This document shows positions 7,774-16,691 of a stretch of DNA of 60,381 nucleotides, piece after piece. The stretch spans positions 1 through 60,381 of the forward strand of contig JBBDNV010000174.1 in the NCBI GenBank assembly GCA_040877415.1, in the 5' to 3' direction. The stretch comes from JBBDNV01 sp040877415. GTDB lineage: Bacteria > Planctomycetota > Planctomycetia > Pirellulales > PALSA-1355. Both the position numbers and the translations under genes were made by a program. The notes below the pieces were generated by a model. That model made no database searches. It worked only from the letters and a program-made list of their open reading frames with translations, and had not been told where the DNA came from. Every line of letters starts with the position of its first letter. The first letter of the stretch is position 1.

Positions 7774-10700
7774 CTAAACCGCGACGGGCGCGAGTGCTGG
7801 TTTTGGCTGTTGGGCTTTGCCCTTTTGAAGCTTCAGCCAGCGGGCACGGCGGACCCAATAGAAGCGCACCGGCAGGAACAGGTCGACCACTTCGTCGGAG
7901 ATCAACAGGCCGCCGAGCACGGGCAGCGCCATGGGCGCGAGAATCTCGCCACCGACGCCCGTGGCGAACACCATGGGGAAGATGGCGATGATTGCGACGC
8001 CTTCGGTGAGCAGCTTCGGCCGCAGGCGGTGTACGGCCCCCTCAATCACCGCCTCGCGCAGCTCTTCGAGCGAGCCGATGTTTTCCAGGCCGCCGCGGCG
8101 CTCGATCGCCTCGCGCAAGTACACCAGCATGATGATGCCCGTTTCCGTCGCCATGCCGAAACAGGCGATGAATCCGACCCACACGGCCACGCTGAAATCC
8201 ATCGGCGGCGCCGACCAGCCGCCGGTGATCTTCGGAAACAGGTACATGAAGAAGGCGCCGCCGGCCAGGGCCTCGGGCACGGCCAGCATCATCAGTCCCG
8301 CGTCGGCCAGGTCGTTGTACGTCAGGTACAGGATGATGAAGATGAGCGCGATCACGGCCGGAAACACGATGCGCAGCGTCCGCGCGGCGCGCACCTGGTG
8401 TTCGAACTCGCCGCTCCATTCGAGATGGACCCCCTCGGGCAGCACGACCTTTTGCGCTACGACGCGCTGCGCCTCGTCGACGAAACCCACAATATCGCGT
8501 CCCGCGACGTTGAGCGTGACGTAGGTCAACAGCGCCCCATCCTCGCTCTTGATCACCGCCGGCCCCTCGACGACGTTGACGTCGGCCACGGCCGACAGCG
8601 GAACGAGCGTGCGGTTCGCGGCGGCGTGTTGGGGGCCCGACGCATGCTCCGACGGTAAGGGGACGGCTGACCCGTAGCCATTCTTGGGCATCGACGTCGA
8701 CGCCGCCATACCGCCCACGCGCATATCGCCGCCGCCATTGCCCGGATTGACCAGCAAGCGGCGCAGGCTCTCTTCGTCTTCGCGTTGGCTGCGGGCATAG
8801 CGAATCCGCACCGGGAAGCGGTTGCGATCTTCGACCGTGAACGTGATGGCCCGGCCGCCCATTGCCACTTCGATCTCATTTTGAATATCCGCGACCGAGA
8901 TGCCATAGCGCGCGGCCCGCGTGCGGTCGATATCGATTTCCACGTAGCCTTTGCCCATGATGGGCGCAGCCAGCACGTCGCGGGCTCCGCTGAGCGGCTT
9001 GAGGGCTTCCTCGATCGACTTGCCGACGCGGTCGATCGTCTCCAGATCGGGGCCGAACACCTTGACGCCGATCTGTGTTCGCACGCCGGTCGAGAGCATG
9101 TCGATGCGGTTGACGATGGGCTGGGTGAAGATATTGGCCCAACCGGGAACCTTGAGAACGCGCTCCATTTCGTCTCCGACCAGGTCGCCTTGCCGCCCGC
9201 CCTGCCGCGGCCGAAGGAAGACGCCGGAGCGGAAGTTTTCCTCGAAGCCTTCGCGCTGCACCAGAAATGGCTCGAACGATTCACGATCGAACGGATTTCC
9301 CAACTGCGCATTGAGAGCGGCCACGGCGAATCGCTCGGCATCGCCGGCGCGCGGCGCGACGCCGAGCAAGTTAAGCGTGCTGCCGCCTTTGGCGAGCTCT
9401 TCGACCGCGTACCAGGGAAACGCTTCGCTGGCCTGGTCGAACAGTTCCCAATTGATCCGCTTGACCCGATCGTGCCACCGCCGCAGGCGCTGGTGCTCGA
9501 CGTCGTCGAGAAGCACACCGGCCAGCGTCGCCGGTTCGGCGCCCAGCGCCTGGCCAATCGCGCCGGCAACGCGCGCCGGCAACGACTGGTGCAGCTCCAG
9601 CCCGGCTGCAACGTCTTCGATCACGCGGCTCGCGGCAAGCTCTCGGGCCGTCGCTTGCGCCAAGCCCCTTGCATCTTCGAGCGCCGGCGTCCTGGCCAAC
9701 CACGCGCCGTAGCGCGGCGCGAGGGTCTCGGCAACGCGATCGATCTCGTACTCGCGCTCCAATCCAGCGGGCCAGTTGACGCGGCCGGCCGATTCCAGGC
9801 GCTCAACAAGGTCGGTCACCGCGAAGCGCGTCAGTTCGAGTTCCAGCTCGCTCTCGAATTCCACGTAGCGGCGCAGCGCCAGCTCGCGCATCGTCTCGTC
9901 GAACCGTTCGAGCGCGTTTTGGGAGGCGTTGTTGACGAGCGTATCGCGGTCGTCGGGAGCGGCCTTTTGAATGAAGCCTTCAGCCTCCAGTTTCGCCAGA
10001 ATATGCTCGACCTGGCCGGCCGCATCCTCGTAGCGCAGCACGCGCTTGGGCCACAGGTCCTTGGGGCGGAAGTTGACGAACGTTTCGACCATATCCAGCG
10101 GGGCGGGGTCGGTCGGCGTGTCGGCTCGGCCCGCCTTGCCGATCACCGACTCGACCTCGGGAAAGCCGCGCAACAATGCATCGCGAGCCTTCAGGTCGTC
10201 CGCCGCTTGCGTCACGCTGGCGCGCGGCACGGTGACCGGCATGTCCAAAAGCGTGCCTTCATCGAGCGCGGGCATGAACGCCACGCCGATCTTGGTGAAA
10301 TGGTATGACCACAGGCCGATCAGCACGAGCGACGCCAACGACAACGCTCGCCAGGGCAAGCCCCGCGTAAAGTTCACCGTCAATGCCGTCACCAGGGCGA
10401 ACACGCCCAGGAAGGTCGTCCGCCAGGCGGCTTCGCTTGCGCCCTGGCCCATGACCGCCTGCAGCGGGAACATTCCGGCGGCCAGGATCAAGAGCACGGC
10501 GAACATCCACATCACGAGATTTCGCCGCGGCAGGGCCCAGGTCAAGAGCGGCTTATAGATATTGATAAAGCTGCGGACGATGGGGTTGTCCATTTCGCTG
10601 CGCAGGCGGCCCTTGATGAAGATCGGGATCAGGGCCGGCACCAGCGTCACCGAAATCACCGCCACCCCGACCATCGCGAAACTCTTGGTAAACGCCAGCG

Positions 10701-12132
10701 GGTGAAACAGCTTGCCTTCGCGGCCGCTGAGCATGAACACGGGCACGAACGACAAGAGCATGATCATCACGGAGAAGAAGATCGGCCGGCCGACGGTGCG
10801 GCAGGGGCCGATGACCATTTCGCTAATATCCCCGCTCACCTTGCGGCCGCCGAACCGGGCCTGCAAGTGGTGGGTGGCGTTTTCGACCATGACGATTGCC
10901 TGATCCACCAGGATGCCGATCGAAATCGTGATCCCGGCCAGCGACATAATGTTGGCTTGAATGTCGATGATGCCCGTGGTGCGCAGAACCCACATCAGGA
11001 GGAACGAGAACAGCACGGACAAGGGAAGCGTGACGCAAATGACGAACACGCTGCGGACGTGGACCAGAATGAGCAGGATCGCCAGCGAGGCAATGACCAT
11101 TTCGTGCCACATGACCTCGGTCAGGGTGTGAATCGCGCCGGTGATCAGGCGCGTTCGATCGTAGGCCGCCACGACATGCACGCCCTCGGGCAGGCCGGCC
11201 TGGATCTGCTGAATCTTCCGCTTCACGGCGTTGGTCACGGCCAAGGGATTCGCCCCGTGCCGCATCAGCACGACGCCGCCGGTGACTTCGCTGCCATTTT
11301 TTTCGTACACGCTGCGGCGAAACCGGACGCCGAGCTGCACCATGGCGATGTTGCGCACGTAGATCGGAATCCCCTTGATTTCCTTGATGACCGTGTTTTC
11401 GATGTCCTGCTTGTCGCGAATCCAGCCGACGCCGCGGAGGATGTACTCGGCATTGTTTTTCTGCAGCACGCCGCCGCCGGACGGCATGTTGCTCCGTTCC
11501 ACCGCGGCGTAAACCTCGCCGAGCGTGATGCCATAAGCGCGGAGCGACTCGGGGCGGATGTCGATCTGATACTCCAGCGGGGCGCCTCCCACGATGGCCA
11601 CGTTGGCCACGCCGGCCGCCGCGTTGAGCTGCGGCACGATGTAGAACTGATTGAGCGCCCACAACCGCGGAGGATCGATCGGATGGGCGGGGCTCGGCTC
11701 GACCGTGTACCAGAATATCTGCCCCAACGCGGTCGCATCGGGCGCCAGATAAGGCACGACGCCGTCAGGCAGATACGTGGCAGCCTCGCCGAGCTTTTCG
11801 GCCACGCGCTGGCGGGCGAAGTAATAGTCGATGTCGTCGGCGAAGATCAGCGTGATCATCGAAAAATTGAATTCCGACGAGGATCGCACCGCCCGGATGC
11901 CGGCCAGGCCCTTCAGCTTGAGCGACAACGGGTAGGTGATCTGATCCTCGATTTCGCGCGGACTGCGACCCATCCAATCGGTGAACACGATCACCTGGTT
12001 CTCGCTCAGGTCGGGAATCGCGTCGACCGGCGTATTCCACGTCGCATACACGCCCCCTAGCGCCAGCACCACGGCCAACGTTACTACGAGGAACCGGTGG
12101 CGGATCGAAAGTTCGATGATCTTTTCAATCAT
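7774..12132 (-). CDS. CusA/CzcA-like heavy-metal RND efflux pump with large insertion
   Basis: Inner-membrane proton-driven pump for metal ions, 1452 residues against about 1040-1050 for the family. The N-terminus (MIEKIIELSIRHRFLVV), the VDAIPDLSENQVIV region, TM4 motif ILVDQAIVMVEN, and the later AFMPALDEGTLL, VIGKAGRADTPTDPAP and RIDMLSTGVRTQIGVKVFG all match HME-type RND pumps. Two parts are extra: an additional hydrophobic stretch at about residues 550-620, and about 270 charged, helix-rich residues (about 714-982, nt 9185-9990) between the periplasmic strands before VPGWANIFTQP. The last TM is also atypical (SDEVVDLFLPVRF). It overlaps the adaptor gene upstream by 4 nt. The ion is not determinable; Cu/Ag is suggested by the adaptor's Cys/His motifs. 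Confidence 0.92.
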   Translation of the reverse strand: MIEKIIELSIRHRFLVVTLAVVLALGGVYATWNTPVDAIPDLSENQVIVFTDWMGRSPREIEDQITYPLSLKLKGLAGIRAVRSSSEFNFSMITLIFADDIDYYFARQRVAEKLGEAATYLPDGVVPYLAPDATALGQIFWYTVEPSPAHPIDPPRLWALNQFYIVPQLNAAAGVANVAIVGGAPLEYQIDIRPESLRAYGITLGEVYAAVERSNMPSGGGVLQKNNAEYILRGVGWIRDKQDIENTVIKEIKGIPIYVRNIAMVQLGVRFRRSVYEKNGSEVTGGVVLMRHGANPLAVTNAVKRKIQQIQAGLPEGVHVVAAYDRTRLITGAIHTLTEVMWHEMVIASLAILLILVHVRSVFVICVTLPLSVLFSFLLMWVLRTTGIIDIQANIMSLAGITISIGILVDQAIVMVENATHHLQARFGGRKVSGDISEMVIGPCRTVGRPIFFSVMIMLLSFVPVFMLSGREGKLFHPLAFTKSFAMVGVAVISVTLVPALIPIFIKGRLRSEMDNPIVRSFINIYKPLLTWALPRRNLVMWMFAVLLILAAGMFPLQAVMGQGASEAAWRTTFLGVFALVTALTVNFTRGLPWRALSLASLVLIGLWSYHFTKIGVAFMPALDEGTLLDMPVTVPRASVTQAADDLKARDALLRGFPEVESVIGKAGRADTPTDPAPLDMVETFVNFRPKDLWPKRVLRYEDAAGQVEHILAKLEAEGFIQKAAPDDRDTLVNNASQNALERFDETMRELALRRYVEFESELELELTRFAVTDLVERLESAGRVNWPAGLEREYEIDRVAETLAPRYGAWLARTPALEDARGLAQATARELAASRVIEDVAAGLELHQSLPARVAGAIGQALGAEPATLAGVLLDDVEHQRLRRWHDRVKRINWELFDQASEAFPWYAVEELAKGGSTLNLLGVAPRAGDAERFAVAALNAQLGNPFDRESFEPFLVQREGFEENFRSGVFLRPRQGGRQGDLVGDEMERVLKVPGWANIFTQPIVNRIDMLSTGVRTQIGVKVFGPDLETIDRVGKSIEEALKPLSGARDVLAAPIMGKGYVEIDIDRTRAARYGISVADIQNEIEVAMGGRAITFTVEDRNRFPVRIRYARSQREDEESLRRLLVNPGNGGGDMRVGGMAASTSMPKNGYGSAVPLPSEHASGPQHAAANRTLVPLSAVADVNVVEGPAVIKSEDGALLTYVTLNVAGRDIVGFVDEAQRVVAQKVVLPEGVHLEWSGEFEHQVRAARTLRIVFPAVIALIFIILYLTYNDLADAGLMMLAVPEALAGGAFFMYLFPKITGGWSAPPMDFSVAVWVGFIACFGMATETGIIMLVYLREAIERRGGLENIGSLEELREAVIEGAVHRLRPKLLTEGVAIIAIFPMVFATGVGGEILAPMALPVLGGLLISDEVVDLFLPVRFYWVRRARWLKLQKGKAQQPKPALAPVAV

Positions 12133-13943
12133 GGTCGAGGATTACCCTGCTTCGATGAGGTCACGTCCCGCAGTTGTTTGACGCGCTTGAGTGTCTCTTG
12201 CGGCTTTTCCTTGGCACCCTTGACGCAGTTTTCGCAGCAGACGAAGACGGTCTGGCCCTCAATCTCCACTTTGATCGGGGCGCCCATCGAGCCCAGCCGG
12301 CTGTCGTCGAGCACGGCGCAAAACTTCTGCTCTTCCGCTGCCGCCCGGTCGGCCGGCGGCAATTTTGCCAGCGCCGCCGCCACGGTCGTGTCGATGTCGG
12401 CGGGCATCGAAGGCCGAATGGCCCGCGTCGCCGACGGGGGACTGTTCGATTCGCCGCCGCCGTAGTAGATCGAGCCCGCCGCGGGGTTGAGTCTCGTTTC
12501 GGCGTCGACCAAGAACGAGCCGGACGTCACCACCCGATCGCCCGGCGCGAGTCCCTTGAGAACCGGAAAGAACGCGACGTCGTTCGGTCCTGACATGCGC
12601 GGACCCACCACTATAAGCGTGCCGTCGTAGACTCCCCTCAGCGATTCGCGATAGACAATTGTCTGGCTGCCCGTGGCGATGACGGACGACTCGGGCACGG
12701 CCAGCACGAGCCCGCTGGCGAGACGCTCTTGGCGTTCGGCGTCGCCCTCAACCGCCGTTTGCAGGGCGGGCACTTCACCCGGATTGATTTCGAGCGTGAC
12801 CGTCGCCGTCGCGCCGGGCATCAACTTCTCGCGGCCGCGGTTGTCAATTTCACAGCGCACCGTGACGCTGCGCGTGCTTTGGTCGACGTGCGGATAGATG
12901 AACGACAGTGCGCCGTGAAAGACCTTGTTGGGAAACGCCCGCGTCTCGGCAGTGACTTTCACGTCGGTCGTCATGCCAGAACCTTGATGGTGCACGTCGG
13001 TCAAGGGAAGCATGGCCATGTCGTCCTCGTAAATCTGAGCTTCGATCCAGACGGTCGAGAGGTCGGCCAGGTCGTACAGCGGAGCCCCCTCGCTGATGTA
13101 TTGGCCTTCGCGGACGTATTTCTGGATGATGTGGCCGCTGATCGGCGAGCGGATCGGCAAGTGGATCATGGGCTGGCCCGCGGCAATCGTCTCGTCGATC
13201 TGGTCGTCGTCGATACCGAACAGCTTCAGCCGGTTGCGCGCGCTGGCGAGCAGGTCATCCTGCCCGCTGCGCTTGGCGTCGAGCAGGTTCTGCATCGTGA
13301 CGTTGAGTTCCGGGCTGTAGAGCAGCGCCAGGTCGTCGCCGGCAGTGACGAACCGACCGGTTTCGTTGGCATACAGCTTGTCGATCCGCCCGTTGACACG
13401 CGCCGCGACCGTCCGCTGCAAGCGCTCGTTGAACTCGACGTAGCCGACCGCCGTAATTTTGTTCGCCAGCGGCTGATAGTCGACCGGAAACGTCTGGATT
13501 CCCGCCAAGAGCACGCGGTAAGGCGACAACTGTACGCGGCTGACCGTGCCCGGTGGCAATACGACGTCCTGCCGCTGGCCCCTCTTGCGCTTGGAGAGAG
13601 GCATGAAGCAGATGGGACACTTCTCCCGATTGGTTGGGCGGATCACGCTGGGATGCATGGGGCAGAAGAACTCCACGTCGCTGCCCGCCACGGTTTCGTA
13701 ATTTGCCGGGCGCGTCCAGCGATCGTAGTAGGCCAACAGCGTGTCCCACTGAACGATCACCAGACCGATCACCAAAAGCACGAACACGAACCGCAGCCGC
13801 GCGAGGTTCACCAGCACGATAAAATCGAACCACCACCAGGCCCTTCGCCAGCCCTTCAAACCGGGCGGGGCGCGCAGTCCGCCTTCGTCGAGGGGCGTAT
13901 CGGCCGAACGCGATCGAGAGCGGTGATCGTCGAAAGCTGACAT
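12129..13943 (-). CDS. CusB-like RND periplasmic adaptor with metal-binding ends
   Basis: Links the RND pump to the outer-membrane channel; about 604 residues. An N-terminal membrane anchor (RFVFVLLVIGLVIVQ, about residues 45-60) is followed by a heavy-metal-binding module FFCPMHPSV...CPICFMPL. The adaptor core comes next (barrel-sandwich and beta-barrel, e.g. VAARVNGRIDKLYANETGRF). The C-terminal ~55 residues hold a second Cys motif (KFCAVLDDSRLGSMGAP, VFVCCENC). The start at 13943 is chosen because AGGAG lies 9 nt upstream; the longer frame to 14063 has no support. Its stop overlaps the pump start (ATGA). Metal motifs at both ends suggest metal hand-over to the pump. Confidence 0.92.
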   Translation of the reverse strand: MSAFDDHRSRSRSADTPLDEGGLRAPPGLKGWRRAWWWFDFIVLVNLARLRFVFVLLVIGLVIVQWDTLLAYYDRWTRPANYETVAGSDVEFFCPMHPSVIRPTNREKCPICFMPLSKRKRGQRQDVVLPPGTVSRVQLSPYRVLLAGIQTFPVDYQPLANKITAVGYVEFNERLQRTVAARVNGRIDKLYANETGRFVTAGDDLALLYSPELNVTMQNLLDAKRSGQDDLLASARNRLKLFGIDDDQIDETIAAGQPMIHLPIRSPISGHIIQKYVREGQYISEGAPLYDLADLSTVWIEAQIYEDDMAMLPLTDVHHQGSGMTTDVKVTAETRAFPNKVFHGALSFIYPHVDQSTRSVTVRCEIDNRGREKLMPGATATVTLEINPGEVPALQTAVEGDAERQERLASGLVLAVPESSVIATGSQTIVYRESLRGVYDGTLIVVGPRMSGPNDVAFFPVLKGLAPGDRVVTSGSFLVDAETRLNPAAGSIYYGGGESNSPPSATRAIRPSMPADIDTTVAAALAKLPPADRAAAEEQKFCAVLDDSRLGSMGAPIKVEIEGQTVFVCCENCVKGAKEKPQETLKRVKQLRDVTSSKQGNPRP

Positions 13944-14199
13944 GGCAATGCTCCTGCGTAGTGGGCGATGAGGTCTCGTGGTGTTTTCAAAGGGCAGCCG
14001 TGACGCCGTCGGCTCAACGGCAGCGTTGAGTGCTAACCCGCCAGCAAGCCACGGCTGCCGCATTTTCGACGGAACCCCGCGTGCTAAGTCCTCGCGCCAA
14101 CGCGCGAGCGTTTTTCACGATTGAATGCTGTGACGAATCAGTCCGGCCAGAATGACGGACCCACAAGCGCGCGCAGCGCTACTGGCGCGCGGAGCAGAA

Positions 14200-14595
14200 T
14201 CAGGCCTGAAGCCGAACGTGTTGCGATTGCAACGTGGCAGTGAAAGACCGCGGCTGAGTGTCGATCACCGACGAGGAAAAGCCGGCTAGAGCGACCGCCG
14301 GCGATTGCCAGCCCGCGACGTGAAGCGCCGACACTTCGAGGTGCAACTTCCAAACGCGGGGCTGGGGTTGCGGTGCCGCGGGGACTTCGCGAGACCCAGA
14401 CCGCTGGCAGCACGCCATCCCGCACGTCGCGCCGGCACTCGCCGCGCAACAGCAACTCTGGATGGTCGCGCCCGCCGATTGCTTGCACTTTCCCTGTGCG
14501 CAGGCGGAACTCGCGGCCAGCGCTGGTGCAGTGTTCATGGAAAGCGCCAGGCTGATGTTGACAGCAAGCCGGATTGCCTTGGAGGCGCGCCGCAT
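14200..14595 (-). CDS. Small exported Cys-rich protein beside the metal pump
   Basis: 131 residues, family not recognised. It has a signal peptide (SLALSMNTAPALAASS) and then eight cysteines within about 32 residues, including CCC and CGMACC. The remainder is Pro/Gln-rich and then without clear domains. It lies directly upstream of and on the same strand as the adaptor-pump genes (257-nt gap) and divergent from the TolC-like gene. The Cys cluster plus context suggest periplasmic metal binding, perhaps playing the CusF role, although it has no CusF fold. The start is uncertain: only a weak GAAGA precedes the ATG. Confidence 0.65.
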   Translation of the reverse strand: MRRASKAIRLAVNISLALSMNTAPALAASSACAQGKCKQSAGATIQSCCCAASAGATCGMACCQRSGSREVPAAPQPQPRVWKLHLEVSALHVAGWQSPAVALAGFSSSVIDTQPRSFTATLQSQHVRLQA

Positions 14596-14889
14596 AGTCT
14601 TCGTGATTAGAAGATCGAAAGGCCGTAAAGTCTACTCAATCTTACAACCCTTTGCAGCCTGCGGCAATCTCGATTTCTGGCCCAATTCGGGCGCTGCCGG
14701 GAACCTCACGGCCGGACTCGGTCACCGGCGACCCTTTCGTGCGTGACTGGGGCAACGTTGACGAGTAATCCGCTTGTGCTCAAGGTGTCGAACCGGCAAT
14801 TCCGATCAAATCTGACATCGCCACAGTGCGATGCCCTTCTGCTAACCCGCGAGCCAAAACCCATCCTGTTCCTCGTTTCGGGTAATCTC

Positions 14890-16449
14890 ATGGCGCTTGC
14901 TCCGCGAGCGGGCAATCGCGCGCGCTCCTCGACGCGCATGCGGTTGGCTTGGCATGCCACGGTTTGGTGCGCGACGGCGCTAACGATGTGCGGTTGCGCG
15001 ACTGCGCCCGAGACTCGCTCGGCCGAGCCGACCAGACCGGCTGCCGCCGGCGCCGCGCTCGACGAATCAGTGCGGCAACGAAAGTCAGCCGACTCGCAGC
15101 CGCCGACCCGGTTGCCCCTGAACATTGATTCCGGCCGTGATAACGTCGTCTCGCCGACAAGTTGGTCCGAGAAAACCGAACCCGGCCCTGCAATCGTGGA
15201 GCACTCCGAGGCAGACGATCCGTTGGCCGCCGAGAACGAGCTGTCGCTGCCGGCGCTCGTCGAGAGCGTGCTCGCGCGAAACCAGTCGCTTGAGGCAATG
15301 ATCGCTAGCTGGCGTGCGGCGGCGGAGCGATACCCGCAGGCGGTGTCACTTGAAGACCCCATGTTCCAGGGGATGATTGGTCCGGCGTCGTTCGATACTC
15401 CCGGGCTGTCAGGGGGCTATCTCGCCGGGGCGTCGCAGAAAGTGCCGTGGTTTGGCAAGCGGGCGTTGCGCGGACAATTGGCCTGCTTCGAAGCCAGAGC
15501 GGCTTCGTTCGACGTGGGAGATGCGCGTTTGCAGTTGGCGCAAGCGGCTCGGCTGGCCTTCTACGAGTATTATCTGGCCGAGCGACAGTTGGAATTGAAT
15601 CGCGCAAATCTCGCCAGTGTGCAGGCATTCCGCGAGGCAGCCATCAGCCGCTACGAACAAGGCCAGGTGACGCAGCAGGACGTTTTGCAGGCCGACGTGG
15701 AATTGGCCCAACTCGATCGGCGGCAATTCGAACTGGCGCGTAACCGCAAAGTCGCGAGTGCGAGGATCAATACGCTCTTGCACCGCGCCCCGGATTGGCC
15801 GCTGCCGCCATCGCCCAAGCATTTGGGGCGCGTCGTCGTGCTTCCTGAGCCCGAATTGCTGCGCCAGACCGCCGTCGCGAATCGACCGGATCTGGCGGCC
15901 ATCGCTGCGCGGCTCTACGCCGCTCAGACAGCGGTCGACCTTGCCGATAAGGACTACTACCCTGACGTGGAAGTGATGGGGCGTTATGACGCGTTTTGGC
16001 AGGAGACACCACTGCGAGCCATGGTTGGTCTCAACGCCAACGTGCCCATCTACCGCGAGCGCCTGCGAGCCGCGACGCGCGAAGCGATGTTCCGCGCCAG
16101 CCAGCGCCGCGCCGAGTATGAACAGCGCATTGACGACATCAACCGCGAGGTACAAACCGTCTACGAGCAGCTTCAAGCCAGCAAGGGTCTGGTCGAATTG
16201 TATGATCAGCGGACCGTGCCGGCGGCTCGACGGAACGTGGAGGCCGGCCGGGCCGCCTATATCGCCGGCAAGGTTGACTTTCTGAGTCTCATTGTGGCCG
16301 AGCGGCAATTGATCGATATCCTCGACCAGCAGCAGGACGTGCTTGCCAGCTATCACAGCCTGGTATCCGACCTGGAGCGAGTCGTCGCCGGCCCCGTGCC
16401 AACGGTCTCGCGGCCTGAAGAACTCCCGCTCGACACGCACGTCGAGTAG
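14890..16449 (+). CDS. TolC-family outer-membrane efflux protein (CusC-like)
   Basis: Outer-membrane channel partner for the divergent RND pump; about 519 residues. The N-terminus resembles a lipoprotein signal, with the candidate acylated Cys in TMCGCATAP. Two repeats of the outer-membrane-factor fold follow, each with long helices, e.g. LPALVESVLARNQSLEA and the LNRANLASVQAFREAAISRY region, and EAGRAAYIAGKVDFLSLI in the second half. The frame is open to an ATG at 14743. I prefer 14890, and 14938 (MRLAW) is a good alternative because it gives a compact signal peptide. It is the third component of a tripartite efflux system split over two divergent transcripts. Confidence 0.88.
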   Translation: MALAPRAGNRARSSTRMRLAWHATVWCATALTMCGCATAPETRSAEPTRPAAAGAALDESVRQRKSADSQPPTRLPLNIDSGRDNVVSPTSWSEKTEPGPAIVEHSEADDPLAAENELSLPALVESVLARNQSLEAMIASWRAAAERYPQAVSLEDPMFQGMIGPASFDTPGLSGGYLAGASQKVPWFGKRALRGQLACFEARAASFDVGDARLQLAQAARLAFYEYYLAERQLELNRANLASVQAFREAAISRYEQGQVTQQDVLQADVELAQLDRRQFELARNRKVASARINTLLHRAPDWPLPPSPKHLGRVVVLPEPELLRQTAVANRPDLAAIAARLYAAQTAVDLADKDYYPDVEVMGRYDAFWQETPLRAMVGLNANVPIYRERLRAATREAMFRASQRRAEYEQRIDDINREVQTVYEQLQASKGLVELYDQRTVPAARRNVEAGRAAYIAGKVDFLSLIVAERQLIDILDQQQDVLASYHSLVSDLERVVAGPVPTVSRPEELPLDTHVE

Positions 16450-16636
16450 CTTCGCGAACCAAGCGTCGGACCGGCTGACCTCCAATGCCTGTAGAATTCG
16501 CCGCTCACCGTGCGCTATCCGCCGAATCGCCTGACGGCAGCGCGACCTTTTTTTGACACGCACTCCGAGGCGTGCGACGATAAGCTCGCGCGGTGCCGTC
16601 GGTGGCGCCAGCCACGAGCGCCCGCGTTGGGAAAAA

Positions 16637-16663
16637 GCAAGGGTGAACGAGCCATCCCGTGGC
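16637..16663 (+). repeat. Diverged copy of a palindromic repeat
   Basis: This 27-nt stretch matches the perfect 26-nt repeats at 34143-34168 and 43589-43614 with about four mismatches and one extra base. Like them it is intergenic and partly self-complementary. Confidence 0.45.
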
Positions 16664-16691
16664 ACCCCTCACTCGGCAAGCGATTTCAATC

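Noticed and set aside
10702..12060. 452-codon open frame on the plus strand, antisense to the RND pump
   Set aside because: It is Asp/His/Gln-rich without domains and lies wholly inside the pump gene, as expected for GC-rich antisense shadows.
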